From Scolanthus callimorphus (taxonomy: Eukaryota > Cnidaria > Anthozoa > Actiniaria > Edwardsiidae): 64,000 nucleotides of DNA. The notes below the pieces were generated by a model. The model ran no database searches. It was not told the origin of the DNA and was given only the letters and a program-made list of their open reading frames with translations. The DNA is taken from the NCBI GenBank assembly GCA_033964015.1, contig CM066913.1, forward strand, positions 10,596,953-10,660,952, in the 5' to 3' direction. Each line of letters opens with the position of its first letter. The first letter of the stretch is position 1. Made by a program: the position numbers and the translations under genes. This document shows positions 23,550 to 36,233 of this stretch, in pieces.

Positions 23550-26290
23550 GTCGATCCTGGAAAAGCACAGACAAAACAGATAAAGCGTCTATGTTATCGT
23601 GCCCAGAATTAAAGAGCCTGTGTCAGCCGCCATTTTGACAGCATAGCAACATACCAAGTCGGAGAAAGCATCCATTTCCATCGGTTGATTTCGAGAATAT
23701 AGAGCAATGTTCTCGATTGAATTTGGTAAATCAAATCTGAAAGGTTGTTTTAGATGTTTATTAAGAGATTTCTACACGTATTTCGTCTTCTAAGATAGAT
23801 AGATAGATATTTTTTATTTGGCATCGTATACAAAAGTACATGGATTGGTAGTTCCAAATAATATTGAGCATCGAAAGTTCCCGAGGAGCACCCCCGCACC
23901 ACAAAAAGGGGATCCCCCCCCCCCTCCCCACCGGACCGTGAATTATTTATTATTTCACGGAAACTGGCTAGTAAGACTTGCTTGTAACTAAATCCAGAAC
24001 TAGCGACTCTTCGCAAAAAACACTTCAAGGCAATTTTAGCTACCACCAAGAGAAAATTATTCCCACCCATTACAAAAGTGATGGGGGGGGGGGAGACTTT
24101 CTTTACTTGCTCGAAAAAATTTCGGAGAGGTTTTGTCGCATGAATATTTTTTTACAGCGCAAGGGCTTGCTATAATTTTTTTTCGTGGCTCATTATCGGA
24201 CAAGGAATTACTGCGATTTTCATGATTTTGCGAACTCGCGTGTACGATGTCTAACCGCCAACTGGCCTTCTGGCTTCCGTCGTATTCCGACAATTTAACT
24301 TCGGCACTGCACGAAAGTCTCTGCACGAAGAGCTTTGAGCAACAGGCCAGTGGCCAGGGGGGGTTCCAGTGAAAACACTGTTTTAGTGACAAAATGGGCC
24401 AAACAGAAGACTGCAGTCACTCTGGCATACAGCCAGTTTCTTATATTTGCTTTTTCTAGTGACTAGCAGTTAATCAATTCATACCACGTTACGTTGGTCC
24501 GCCTTTTCTAAATTAGCACCCCTCACAAAAATCCCTGGCTACGGGCCTAAGCAGTTTCTCTCTGTACGCATTTCATCGTACAATCACAAAATTCGACATA
24601 AATGTTCCTTAGGTAACATTTAACAGTTTTCGGAAGGGGTGCCACATTTTTGGCCCAATGGGGGGAGGGCAGGGAGAAGTTTGTCCATCACCTGATTTAC
24701 CCTATATATTTCAGCGGTATTTAAGAGTTATCAATAAACAAATCCACGGTAATTCTTCATGAATGGTCCCCTTCATATTTGACTAGATGCAGGCGTTGGA
24801 GAGCCTTAAGCATCTATATGCTCTCAAAATACTGAGGAAAGCAGCCGTCTCAAAGGCTGATCATGTGTCTAATCCACTGCTCGCTTATAGTCAGGCGGCT
24901 AAGTCCAAATTTTATTGCGAATTGTGCGTTTTCTGATAAAAGCATGAAACTTATTAGTCGCTCCGTGCTTGAGTAAACTACGCCGGTGTGCTCTGCCCTT
25001 CCTACTTATCTTGAGAGCATATTGGAAGGGATTCAGAAGAGGGTGCTTCGCACGCATCATACACCTCAGGTTAGAATATAGGGATGCTCTATGTAAGTCG
25101 TCAGCGCTTCTACGACGTCGGTCTGATCGCTACATTTGTCAACAACGTGTTCAACGTAAAAACGTGTTCAAGTTAAAAGGGTACGAACACAGAGATTCTC
25201 TCTGTACAGTCTGATATGCTTAAGGTGACTCGCTCGAAATGGTTTGGGCGCTCATCTGTGTCCAGAGCTGAACTACCAGGTTATACATATCGGGCTATAA
25301 CTTTTGCGTTTTTTGCGGATTCCAGTAATTCTTTTTGTAAATCAAGCACAAATGACCCTAGATTAGCTGCGAATTCTCCGATCTTTGCAATCTTTTTCAT
25401 CTAAGTCACAATTCCTAAATACCAAGACGACCCCATAGTTTTTAATGCCCTCTCATAAAAAAAATATTGCAGATATTTTCGGCTTAAATCTTGGCGATGC
25501 TCATTAGAAGACTTGAATTTTCATCTGGCCAAGTTTCAGAAAATTCGTAGGTCAGAAATGTATTAGCGAGGTCGATCTCGTAGACGCCCCACAAATTAAG
25601 CCTTTCACTAAGGCATGAATGTAAAAATTTCCTATGCACTGATAAAAGCATTTCAACCTATCAATTTTTGGGACAAGTTACCTAGATGCATGTCAAACTA
25701 TATGTTAAGAGCAATTGCTTTAAATCCAAACCACTTAACTTTAGAAGCACCGTTTCTTTGGGGCATAAAACCAGAAAAACAGAAATTTATGGCATCCCGC
25801 ACTTCGTAAATTTAACCTTAAAATTGGATGTTTTGTATCAAAATAGATATCACGGAATTAAACTGAATTTTTTTGAAAGCTATTATGCAGGTTTAACTTA
25901 AAGTTGAATGTTTCATCTGCGAGCTAACTGCGCTCTCTTCATGGCCGCATGTTTCAATCAAATTTCATTTTCAGCTGGGAAACTTAGCCTTCTAAATAAC
26001 AACAAAACCTGAAAAAACTCAGTATAATGGGTATAATAATAAACCGGGAATAAATTCGCGAATCCCATGGAAACGTAACTCTAATGTTTACCACAGTTTG
26101 CAAATGTACCGCACTCACGAGCTCACCTTGCAAATGTACCGTACTCACGAGCTCACCAATGGCCTCTTTGATTCTCGCGCATGCGCAGTACGATTATAAA
26201 TTGTGAGACGGGAAGTTTTTTGGGCGGGCGGCAACATGCCACAGGGTACCCGGTGATTACTTGCAAAAGTAGATTACCTTGCGTCACAAC
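23550..26290. other. Gene-poor interval with LINE debris and poly-C/G tracts
   Basis: No gene is supported. Positions 23607-23680 share words (TAAAGAGCC, GCCGCCATTTT, GAAAGCATCC) with 57412-57465, so this is a dispersed repeat that includes the upstream flank of the HypX-like gene. Positions 23875-23935 carry a GAGCACCCCCGC plus poly-C motif like the ends of the 42.3-kb element. A LINE-like remnant lies at 24790-25215. Short direct repeats (GCAAATGTACCG followed by ACTCACGAGCTCACC) occur at 26098-26156. Confidence 0.5.
24790..25215 (+). pseudogene. Degenerate non-LTR retrotransposon (LINE) reverse-transcriptase fragment
   Basis: Conceptual translation across stops gives LKHLYALKILRKAAVSKADH, then RSVLEY near 24960 and LPTYLESILEGIQKRVLR at 24998-25050. 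These are characteristic of the region after the catalytic domain of CR1/Jockey-type LINE reverse transcriptases (compare RSVLEYACPVWHxxLP...IQKRALRI). Several stops and frameshifts mark it as dead. The clade is not resolved. Confidence 0.6.
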
Positions 26291-26297
26291 ACTCGAC

Positions 26298-27947
26298 AGT
26301 ATCGCGATTCACCCTGCCACTCTGTGTTGTTGTGAGCCGTCAATATTTTGTGGTATTGACGGCTCAAAAAGAGCTAGCAAAATTCAACTTTTTTCGCACG
26401 AATTTATGTTTCGTTTCATTGTCAATAGTTAGAAATAACGTTTAGCTATATTTCTAGCAATATCTTATGGCAGAAAGAGATTTTTTTCGCCGAAAAAGAT
26501 GGAAAAATGTAAACAGAAAATGCTCGAGCTCGTGCGAAAAGCCCTTGTGATTGCGTGAGATCGTGCGTAAATGTAATGAGAATTGAAATTTCAATCGACA
26601 ATAAATAGCACTATTTCTTGCCATTTCCTCCAGAAAATCTTCAAGAATCGCGATACAATATTAATTACGATTTTGAGACGGCAATTCCACAAAATATTGA
26701 CGGCGTTGGAAGAAAATATTTTCACGTATTGGGCTCCGTCGCTGCGCGACTCCGCCCAATACGTGAACATATTTTCTCCCAACTAGCCGTCAATATTTTG
26801 TGGAATTGCCGTCTCAAAATCGTAATTAGTATATAGAAGTGAAGCGCCGTATTCGTGGAATTTTATATACTAATTACGATTTTGAGACGGCAATTCCACA
26901 AAATATTGACGGCTAGTTGGGAGAAAATATGTTCACGTATTGGGCGGAGTCGCGCAGCGACGGAGCCCAATACGTGAAAATATTTTCTTCCAACGCCGTC
27001 AATATTTTGTGGAATTGCCGTCTCAAAATCGTAATTAATATTGTATCGCGATTCTTGAAGATTTTCTGGAGGAAATGGCAAGAAATAGTGCTATTTATTG
27101 TCGATTGAAATTTCAATTCTCATTACATTTACGCACGATCTCACGCAATCACATGGGCTTTTCGCACGAGCTCGAGCATTTTCTGTTTACATTTTTCCAT
27201 CTTTTTCGGCGAAAAAAATCTCTTTCTGCCATAACATATTGCTAGAAATATAGCTAAACGTTATTTCTAACTATTGACAATGAAATGAAACATAAATTCG
27301 TGCGAAAAAAGTTGAATTTTGCTAGCTCTTTTTGAGCCGTCAATACCACAAAATATTGACGGCTCACAACAACACAGAGTGGCAGGGTGAATCGCGATAC
27401 TAGAGAGTATCGCGATTCACCCTGCCACTCTGTGTTGTTGTGAGCCGTCAATATTTTGTGGTATTGACGGCTCAAAAAGAGCTCGCAAAATTCAACTTTT
27501 TTCGCACGAATTTATGTTTCATTTCATTGTCAATAGTTAGGAATAACGTTTAGCTATATTTCTAGCAACATCTTATGGCAGAAAGAGATTTTTTTCGCGG
27601 AAAAAGATGGAAAAATGTAAACAGAAAATGCTCGAGCTCGTGCGAAAAGCCCTTGTGATTGCGTGAGAGCGCGCGTAAATGTAATGAGAATTGAAATTTC
27701 AATCGACAATAAATAACACTATTTCTTGCCATTTCCTCCAGAAAATCTTCAAGAATCGCGATACAATATTAATTACGATTTTGAGACGGCAATTCCACAA
27801 AATATTGACGGCGTTGGAAGAAAATATTTTCACGTATTGGGCTCCGTCGCTGCGCGACTCCGCCCAATACGTGAAAATATTTTCTCCCAACTAGCCGTCA
27901 ATATTTTGTGGAATTGCCGTCTCAAAATCGTAATTAGTATATAATAT
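26298..27947. mobile_element. Triple alternating foldback: three ~545-bp units in +, -, + order
   Basis: Unit A is at about 26298-26839, its reverse complement A' at 26862-27403 and a third copy A'' at 27406-27947. Copies are nearly identical over the whole unit. The A/A' centre has a spacer of about 22 bp around 26850. The A'/A'' centre is only a few bases (CTAG around 27404). Each unit starts AGTATCGCGATTCACCC, contains an inner hairpin of GCCGTCAATATTTTGTGG, and ends in a larger stem (TTACGATTTTGAGACGGC arms around TCCGTCGCTGCGCGACTCCG). Related short ORFs appear in both strands only because of this symmetry. Confidence 0.9.
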
Positions 27948-28880
27948 CGGTAAGTATAAACATTATGAATCACTTTAGCTCTATCCTTGAAAGCTATCAT
28001 AGCCGCTTCCAAAGTATGTTTATTCACTGGTATGAGATAATTTTCACAGCAGATTTACCTACCACTGAAACCATAATAGTGGCCATCGAACACAAACACG
28101 TTTGGTTTTGCCAAACGAAATACCAAATCCCTGTTGCTCGATTAGCCTCGCTACCTGCGGATCAGTCTCACACTATTATAAATGTTCTTGTTGCGTTTCC
28201 GACGAAGGAGGAAACGCCACCTATTCGGGTAGGTTTCGGGAGTTTTCGGCTGGATGCTATGCCATTTTATCCTCGAGAGTTTGAGACTTTGAGGAATGGC
28301 CTCGTTTTCATGCTAGAGAAGTGACGTAATATGTTTGCGCCAATGACGTTCCCAGACCCCTAGATCGTTTTGGGACGACCGTTTGCGCATGTCATAGAGA
28401 TCGCGGGCTCAGAAACATGCCTCGTTTTCGTGCAGAGACATGCTCTTTCACGGGAAGGCTGTTTTTATACCTCGAGGTGAACTGTTGACGAGCACTGAAG
28501 TTCTTGTGCGTGGAATGTTTTACTTGTGCTTGGACAAAAGACTCAACGAAAGGTACGGGGCATTGATCAAAAACATCAAATCACTCTGCAGTACATTTTT
28601 GGCTAAGAAAACAACGTTATATTTCTCTCTGAGCGGGAAATCCATCCAAGTTTTTACGGCGAATCGATCTTCGCCCCACGAGGGTGCGTGTCTTCGACCG
28701 AATGTCAGAAGAACAGAGAGCAGAATTCAAGTTTCTTCGCTGGGTTGCCTGATTTTGGTCTCAACGACAACACAAATCCCAGTTTCTTCGCTGGGTGGCC
28801 TGATTTGGGTTTGAACGTCAACACAAATCCCAGTTGCTTTGCTGTTGCCTGATTTGGGTCTTAAAGTCAACTCAAATCCC
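27948..28880. other. Unassigned region with a 119-codon ORF and a 3-copy tandem repeat
   Basis: An open frame at 27965-28324 (plus, 119 codons, beginning MNHFSSILESYHSRF) has no motif I recognise and no obvious splice context; it may be chance or TE-derived. From about 28726 to 28880 there are three to four imperfect copies of a 53-bp unit with CAAATCCCAGTTTCTTCGCT and GCCTGATTTGGGT. Confidence 0.4.
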
Positions 28881-28887
28881 AGCTCTG

Positions 28888-29283
28888 CCCAGGGGGGTAC
28901 TCGGATAAAAAGTGACGGGGGGTCCGACGTATTTTTTTGGGTATGAAATTTGTAGTAAAAGTGTTTTATTGGGTTGAAAATTTTACCAGGTATTTTCTTG
29001 GGGGTTGAAAAATCCGTGGGTATTTTTTTTGGGTAGAAACGTTAAGTTGATCATCAAGATACTGCATTTACTTAAGCTGAAGCTATTTCCGGATATTGGG
29101 ACGGCCATCATGTGTATGCTGGTATCTTTTTAGGCTAAAAAGTTGGGTATTTTTTTGGGTATCAATTTTTGGGAGCAGGTATTTTTTGGGTATAAAATTT
29201 ATGGCCCAGGTATTTTTGGGGGGTATGAAATTTGGAGTTCCGTCGGACCCCCCATCATTTTTATATCCAAGTACCCCCCTGGG
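28888..29283. mobile_element. 396-bp hAT-like MITE with 8-bp TSD CAGCTCTG
   Basis: It starts CCCAGGGGGGTACTCGGATA and ends with the complement AAGTACCCCCCTGGG. It is flanked by CAGCTCTG at 28880-28887 and 29284-29291. The interior repeats GGTATTTTTTTGGGTA several times. The 8-bp duplication plus CAGGG-like ends point to hAT. Confidence 0.85.
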
Positions 29284-29723
29284 CAGCTCTGATTTGAGCC
29301 AAATGTCAGTTTTCTATGATCAGACTTTAAATACAATTCCTACTTACTTGTCAGAATGGACAGTTCACAGCCCTACATGTAGCTTTTCACGTGTGTTCAA
29401 AATTTGATCATGGAACCCTGTATGACTTAAATTCTGTTGTATGTGGCAGAGCTTCTGACATTGTGATCAATGTTTCCAGAAAAGAAAAAAAGTTATGCTT
29501 CTGATGAACTTGACACTTTGCCAGTTGGCAATGTAATGCATAATATTAGAAAAACAGTTGGAGTTTTACTAGAAAAAGCAAACTAAAGAGAATTGACAGA
29601 GAGCCATCAAGAGTCTGTCTGAGCCAGGACCAAAATATTCCTAGAAAAATACATGTGCCATGAATGAAAAAGTCCAAAAGCAATTGCATTCTAATGATCT
29701 CAGTCTAAAAGGCATCACAATGG

Positions 29724-30015
29724 GCTGTTCCAAAAAAAAATTGTAACCCCCGGCCCTATCGAGAAACCTTGAAAATCCACACGGTTCGCTGTATTTGTCC
29801 TGAAATTTCAACAGGGTTTGTTGATTTTGACCCTGGAATTTCCACAGGGTATCAATTTGCAACATTACTGTGGAATTTCCACAAGCCAACAAGAGAATGA
29901 GGAATTCCCACAGGGGTTTCTTCAAATTTCCACAGGAGTTGTACCGGGGAAGGGGTAAAGCAATTTTTGAAAATTTGGAGTTTTTGGAGGGTACAATTTT
30001 TTGGGGGGAACAGCC
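29724..30015. mobile_element. About 292-bp MITE with GGGCTGTTCC ends
   Basis: The left end is GGGCTGTTCCAAAAAA..TTGTA and the right end TACAATTTTTTGGGGGGAAC followed by AGCCC. AAT flanks both sides. The interior contains several inverted TTTCCACAGGG motifs. The TSD is short, so exact borders are tentative. Confidence 0.65.
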
Positions 30016-30373
30016 CAATTGCTCTGCAAGGAAACGCACTTATTAATCTTAGATTATTTCTAGTATCTATTTAACTGAAGTCTGAAGTCTGCTGATGACC
30101 GGCTGTTTTCTATTGTTTTCCATTGACTTTGACACAGACAGTAGTTCTGTACTTTTATGTGATACGAAACCCCGATGAAACTGTATAGGCTGCTTTGCAA
30201 TCTAAATGATTGACAATTTCATTTCTGTTGTCAATTTAATGATCTAAAATTCTAACATTTTTAATAAAACATCTTTAATCTTTGGTTTGATATCGTACTT
30301 ATCTTTAATTAATACGATATCAAACCAAAGAGCATAAAATAATTATAAACGCTTATTTTTTGTGTAAAAGAAA

Positions 30374-30646
30374 CAATATATACCGTTTCCGGGATACGTT
30401 GTCACCCAAAAAGCCTATAAGCTTGGTGCGCTAGGGAGTATGGGTAAAGATTTATTTGAATTTCTGTAAAATATTAGAAACAAACATGCTTGGAAATGTA
30501 CTGAAATTTAATCATTTCACCTGTGTTTGCGATAACTGTCTGAATTCAGATCAAACAGTAGCAGTTTAAATGCCCCCATCATCCTTTGCGCTTCAAGCTT
30601 ATAGGCTTTTTGGGTGACAACGTTTCCCGGAAACGGTATATATTGA
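30374..30646. mobile_element. About 270-bp MITE, TIR with ATATACCGTTTCCGGGA
   Basis: The left arm (ATATACCGTTTCCGGGATAC, then GTTGTCACCCAAAAAGCC) is complemented at 30595-30646. The interior (AAATATTAGAAACAAACATG and TCATTTCACCTGTG) recurs at 57460-57895, where the copy is interrupted by another insertion. The TA-rich terminus prevents setting the TSD. Confidence 0.8.
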
Positions 30647-31487
30647 GCAAAACAATCCTAACAATATTGAGCTAAACAGGCTACCAGAGGTGGTTCAAAG
30701 ACTTTAAGAGGACGTATTGCACTGTAATAGTGCAAGTAATTAAAGCATTCTTTTTTTGTTCCACATTTTAATTATTTTTCTCTTTTGTAGATCCAGCCTA
30801 GAGTGACATAATGATAAGCCTCTCTAAGCAACCAGCACCTCTCTAAGCAACCAGCACAACATTCTCTTCAGTGGTCACATGTTGCCATCTGCTGATTTCA
30901 TATGGAAAATGATATAATCAAGACTCAACATGTACGTACTGTATGTAATATTTCAAATCCGACAATGAGGACTGGACCATTCAACTCAATCAACGTGCCT
31001 GTTATTATGGGAATAATTACGTATCTCAAGAACAAGAATGATTGAAAATGAATAATATGTAAAAGCTGGCTCAATGCTGTATCCCAAATTGAATCAAGAA
31101 AATGGCTGCACAGCTAGAATATTGAACCAAAACAAGAAACCAAGCTACTGCAATGGAAAATTCCATGATAATGAGTACTTTGTTTAACAGAGCAACCAAA
31201 TGTTTAGCTGTAAAAGAGTACTAATTTCTGAACTGTTTGTGAGAACTTCACCGAGAAACATACCTGTTATCGCTACCTTCAGATACGACTATATCATAAC
31301 ACTGATCAATAATATTAAAAATAAATATATTTATACAATTATTTCCAAGTTGAAGATTCACCGGCGAATCCAATAAAGTGTTCTACAGTGTTGGAGCAGG
31401 ATAATCCAAGGAAGGAAATCACTCAACTTCAATGATCATAAGTTTAAATCAAACTTGTTTTGTGTGTTACCACCCACTCCTCAGTTA
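30647..31487. other. Noncoding stretch without recognised elements
   Basis: AT-rich sequence with a short direct duplication at about 30830-30855 (CCTCTCTAAGCAACCAGCAC twice). I see no exon, RNA gene or terminal repeats. Confidence 0.4.
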
Positions 31488-31740
31488 GAGCGGATTTCAC
31501 ATGACTGTCGTGAAAACAATTGCAATTGAGCAATCACTAGCCAATCAGAATCGAGAAAAATCACGACCTGCTCCTAAATGGCTTTTCTCTCAGCCAATCA
31601 CAAGCCGAACCAATTACTAAGTAATTATGCAATTGTATTTACTACAGAATTTGATTGGCTGAGAAAAAACGAGTAGCCAATGAGAACGCAAAGCAATCGC
31701 AATTACATAACAAGTCTTGACAGTCATGTGAAATCCGCTC
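31488..31740. mobile_element. 253-bp MITE with TA target duplication
   Basis: Perfect terminal repeats GAGCGGATTTCACATGACTG (plus TC) flank an interior of CAAT-rich sequence (CAATTGCAATTG; AGCCAATCA motifs in both directions). TA lies on each side (31486-31487 and 31741-31742). TA duplication suggests a Tc1/mariner-type non-autonomous element. Confidence 0.9.
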
Positions 31741-31852
31741 TAAACTTACATTTAAATGGGCAATTCCAGAAAATAAAGGTACACCCCACGGGCGGCATTT
31801 GGAAATTCCGATGGGATAGGGGGGTTTAAGAGCTCGGAATTCTGATTGTAAG

Positions 31853-31877
31853 GGGGGGGGGGGGGGGGGGGGGGGGG
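31853..31877. repeat. Poly-G run of about 26 bp
   Basis: A nearly pure G run follows TTGTAA. Related half-sites (GGAATTCTGATTGT and CCGGAATTCTATATG) flank it. Such a run is prone to length error and could form a G-quadruplex. Confidence 0.9.
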
Positions 31878-32079
31878 TTGGATTTCTTTAACCTGCCCGG
31901 AATTCTATATGCATGGAATAAAAACTATTGGATTAACCTCTCATTAACACCTGCAGTTCATATGCGGTTCCCAGTGTGCCGAGTATGCGCCAGGCGAGCC
32001 GAACTGAGGTGCTAATCTTGGTGAGTGATTGATTCCGATTTGAGAAAAATGTCTGTGTTCATTTGAAGTTCAATTGGGT

Positions 32080-34730
32080 TTGATTCGGTAATCGAACGTT
32101 CGATTGAAATTTTTTTTGATGAGTTCGATATGTTCGATTACCGAACCAGAAACATATAACTTAGTTGAAACGTGTAACAGACGAATGAATCTGATGTGAC
32201 AATCGCAATCACTAAACACCATATTTGGAAAACACTGCCCTTGCGTGCAGCCAATCAAAATTCACGTAAGACTTTTCCGTTGGGATTGCACGCGCATTCG
32301 AACTGTTTTCCGTTGGTTTAGAAGCGCGCGCGCGTGTTGATGCAAACAGCGTTGTCTGCACTCTTATTTACCATGGCAAATCAGTAGTCATCATATTACG
32401 AGAACAGCAAAAGTTATGATAAAAAATCGTTTTGTTGGTTTTTGAGCATGGAAGTATTAGTTCACTGTTTTGAAAACAGTGAACTAAACTCATTTTGTGC
32501 TTCTGTTCTGTTGTCAGGAGTTCGCGCGCGTTATTTTTAGAAAATATGACGAATCAAATCTCCCGTTGCTGATTGGCTAAACGAAGAACCTAAATATGGT
32601 GTTTATTGATCGCGAGTTGTTCGCAGGTTGTCGCGCTGTTACACGTTTCAACTCACTTATATGTTTCTGACCGAACTCATCAAAATCAATCGAACGATTG
32701 GTGTTCGATTAAGGATACGGTACACCTTCAGGGGCAACTTTTCGTTATTTTTTTTGCGCGCGTTCGATTTAGAGATTGTTTAACTAAGTATTAGAAGAAG
32801 AAAGAATATTTTTCTCCCTTAAAATGAAGGAGATATTTAGGAAAAACGAAAAAGTAGCAAGGATCAGTAAAGCTCTACCCTGGGTACCAGAGGCTCGAGC
32901 TTTGAAGGTAGTATAATCTCTTATCCTGTTTACTCTAGCGTGACACTCGAGGCCGACATACGGGCACTTTTTATGTTGTGCCAGAAGCACTATTTGCCAA
33001 TGTATCGTTCGAGAAAAAAAGAGTGGTCCAGAAAACCAAAAGAAAAAGAAGTTCGGAACCCCAGGGAACTAAAGGAGATTTAGCTTTGGTTCTTCTAGCG
33101 GACTTTGAAGGCGCATCAGACTTTCACTTCAGTTTTAGACTTCACGGCTCGCACTGTAGTTTTTTTAACAGTTTGTTTTACCGCGCGCTTTGGTGGCTGA
33201 GGAGGCTTCGCCATTCTCGAAAGCAGTCGACTACAACCTCATTCAGCGCTCGAAACTGCGGCGAAATCATGAACTTGCATGCAAATGAGTTCAGGCTGAG
33301 AAGCTTCATCTTACATCATGCGATTGGCTCAAGACGTGACAAACCTATACTTCGATTAGGTGTGAATGTTGGCGCTGAATTTCTTTAGCCTCGCGTTTCT
33401 CAGCGCTGTTTACGACTATTCTTTTGAGTTTTAGGTCAGGTTCCGATCTTTCAATCTCGATGAAATTTGTCAGGCCGCTAGAATAGGAATCTGTGCTGTG
33501 TCTCGAAATGTTCGATTTCGAAATAGTTTTGAAATTATGGGCCTCGCAGCGGGGGTAGTAACACAAAAATGCGCTGTTTTACCTTCAAATATCTCCAAAA
33601 CGAAACTCGATATCAACAAAATGAGACACGGTTTTGGAGACAATTATGTGCTGATTGACATGAAGCAGTTTGCATAAATGTTCGACCGCACAGTTTATGT
33701 CTTTTTCCTCGAATTTCTTTCTCTAAATAAAAAGAATCTATTTATTAAACACTCGATTACAAACTACAATCTTTTAGCTTTAATTTGATTTAGAAAATAA
33801 CACCTATGTTGTATTGTGAATGTGCGCATTCTGATTGGTTAAAAAGCGTGTTTGTAAGAGACCTGAGAAACACGATTGTCACGCAACGCTGTCGCGCGTG
33901 TGTATGTTATTTTCTAAAAGCAATAAAAATACTTTCTGCGTGCTCTCTGCTTTCTTACAAACACTCGGGGAATGTTGGTCGAACTGATAAAACTTTCAAG
34001 TTTTGATCAGTTCTCCCAACATCCCCCTCGTGTTGTAAGAAAGCAGAGAGCACGCGGAAAGTGCATATGAAACGAAATCAGTTTTTACATTATTCAACAC
34101 ATCGGTTTTTAAGAAGTAAGTACTGCAAGTTTGAAAGAATTTCGGTAAAATACTGCGATGTTATGACAGTTCAAAGTTACGTATTTTGCTGTGATCTTTG
34201 GATGACACTGTTTCGGACGTAATTTTGTTTTTACACTACGATTAAAGAAAATGACGAATTCGGCTTCTTATGCCCTTCAGACCAGCAACGGGGAATTCAA
34301 ATAAAGACAGCTTAAGGAAAACATTAAGTTGGTTATCTCCCATAACCAACCAGTTTTGTAAGGTTTATAAGACTTCTATAGTATGCAAGTTAGGTTTTTA
34401 GCGTGATCGCGGTAGTCCGGAAGCAAACAAAATGATGCGTCAAATTACATTACTCGCATGCAAATTAGCTAGCCACAAAACTCACGACTTTGCGAGCGTA
34501 TAGCTTCGCGGCTATTCATTCAATCTTTCTCAATCTTGGTCAGCATGTTTGTCTAATAATGATCTATCCAGAGATCCGAAATTGATTTCGTTTCATATGC
34601 ACTATATAACATGTAGGAATCCTACAAAAAGCGCGCGCGTGACGATTTTTCTGCGTGAGGTACCCCTGAAGGTGTACCGTATCCTTAAGTTCGATTACCG
34701 AACGTTCGATTAGTTATGCCGGGAATGGGT
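32080..34730. mobile_element. CGAACGTTCG-family element, interrupted by a TTAA-flanked insertion
   Basis: Left part 32080-32712 carries GGTAATCGAACGTTCGATTG and repeated TTCGAT words. The right part 34689-34730 ends GAACGTTCGATTAGTTATGC then CGGG. That right end matches the terminus of the intact 722-bp family member at 39594-40315 (CCGGCGTAATCAATCGAACG). The left terminus is not recognisable, so this copy is incomplete or diverged. Confidence 0.55.
32713..34684. mobile_element. 1.97-kb non-autonomous element, 22-bp TIR, TTAA target site
   Basis: A perfect 22-bp inverted repeat (GGATACGGTACACC then TTCAGGGG) occupies 32713-32734 and 34663-34684. TTAA is present at 32709-32712 and 34685-34688. 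TTAA duplication is typical of piggyBac and Kolobok. The interior has an inner inverted pair near 33950 and 34030 (AACACTCGGGGAATGTTGG and its near complement). It encodes no recognisable transposase. It is nested inside a CGAACGTTCG-family element. Confidence 0.85.
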
Positions 34731-34900
34731 AATCACGCGATCAAAGGAACGTGGGCTAAATATACTCCGAATACATGAATATGGATCTCAGACGAGACTT
34801 AAACAGTGTATAACGCTAAGAAGCTTATAATTTGCAATTATATAAGGCCTGGTGATGTAACTAAACTCGAAGAATTATGGGCGTTGCTACGTGCTTAGAC

Positions 34901-36233
34901 AACAACATAAGTACAGTGTGTTGCCCAAACTCCGGACGGTACCCAACCTCGGACACTTTGCATTTACAGTACAGTATTTTTAAAACGTAAAGTTTTGGTA
35001 GCACACGAATTAACAACCAACTATCATTCTCACTTGTCGTGCATTTTGTTACGTGCTCAACGCCTTTTGATGCGGGAGAATAAGTTTTACTGAGGCAAGT
35101 TGTAGCGCGTTTGGGTTTCATCCGTTCTACTATCTTTTACGTAAAAGAAACATTTTGCTTTTTATAAGGGAGTTATATAGTAGCTGTTTCTAACCCTGAA
35201 AAATCACGTTTTATACTGTTCGTGAGGTTTTTCCACCAAATTAACCAATCTTCGGACGCAAATAAACCTTAAATTGTGTCTAAAAAGACGAGAGAAAAAT
35301 ATTAATGACTCTATTTTGCAGGATTTCGATAATAAATAAGTGCATGGTAATGTGCCGGGTATTGTTTTAATGTTATTTAACAGAAACCTCGAGAAAATAT
35401 TGGAAAAACGACAACGTAACTAGAGAGGATGCGAACAAGTTATGGATAATTTGCATTCGAAAGCGTCGCGTACTGCAAAAAAAATGCTAATTATTCTAGT
35501 TTACTCGTGGAGCTACCTCGCTTTCTTCTTCGCAATAAAGAATTACATTTATGTTCATTATAAGGGAAACTTTCTAGACTTGACCGCTTTTTATTACGAC
35601 AAAAAGGCGACTTAGAACTGAATTTTCTCCCCCAAGTCGTGGGATAATTAGTGTGACAATTCATCGCATGTTAGCAGCTACAAAATATAGATACCTACGA
35701 AGAAGAAGACCAAAACGATAAATTTGAAGTTCTTTCTTCTGTTAAATGAGCTGAATTTTCTAAAATTTAATTGTAGAAATGATAAGTATCAAAATAATTA
35801 CATTTATTTCAACGAATCGGGATAGTTAGAAACGGAAAATATAGATAAGCTCGTTACCAACAACAACCACAAATTTCGCGATTCTTCGCACACAATAAAG
35901 TTATTATAAGTAGAGAAATATGTTGGCTACAATTATGTTCGCAATTTCATTTTGACTGATAACACATATACTCAAAGGGAGTGGTGAAAATAATTTGTGC
36001 AGTTTGTGTCCGGAGTTTGGGCAAATTGTCCGTAGTTTGGGCAATTTTGAACAACAGAATTTTACCACACAGTTACTTATCATTTAGAGAAAAATTAGAG
36101 TTTTTACGCTGTATACATCAGAAAACATTTTTACTTACCGCTTACAAACTTTCAAACTGTTGCGACTTATTTTCGAAATGTTATAGCGCCAAACGCAAAA
36201 ACCGTACGGAGTTTGGGCAACAACATAAGTACA
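34901..36233. mobile_element. About 1.3-kb element with TTGCCCAAACTCCG inverted ends
   Basis: The left end TTGCCCAAACTCCGGACGGT at 34921 is complemented by ACCGTACGGAGTTTGGGCAA ending 36220, with one mismatch. A direct repeat AACAACATAAGTACA lies at 34901-34915 and 36219-36233. A second internal copy of the terminal motif lies near 36008-36042. No protein-coding capacity is recognised. Borders and TSD remain ambiguous because the direct repeat is offset on the left. Confidence 0.6.

Noticed and set aside
26583..27944. Repeated 63-72 codon ORFs on both strands
   Set aside because: They recur only because the 545-bp unit is present three times in alternating orientation; no conserved protein pattern is seen.
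27965..28324. 119-codon plus-strand ORF
   Set aside because: No recognised motif, no splice context and it abuts a transposon border. It is mentioned as unassigned but not called a gene.
32978..33388. 136-codon ORF inside the TTAA element
   Set aside because: Composition is ordinary noncoding and there is no transposase-like motif such as a DDE/DDD triad.
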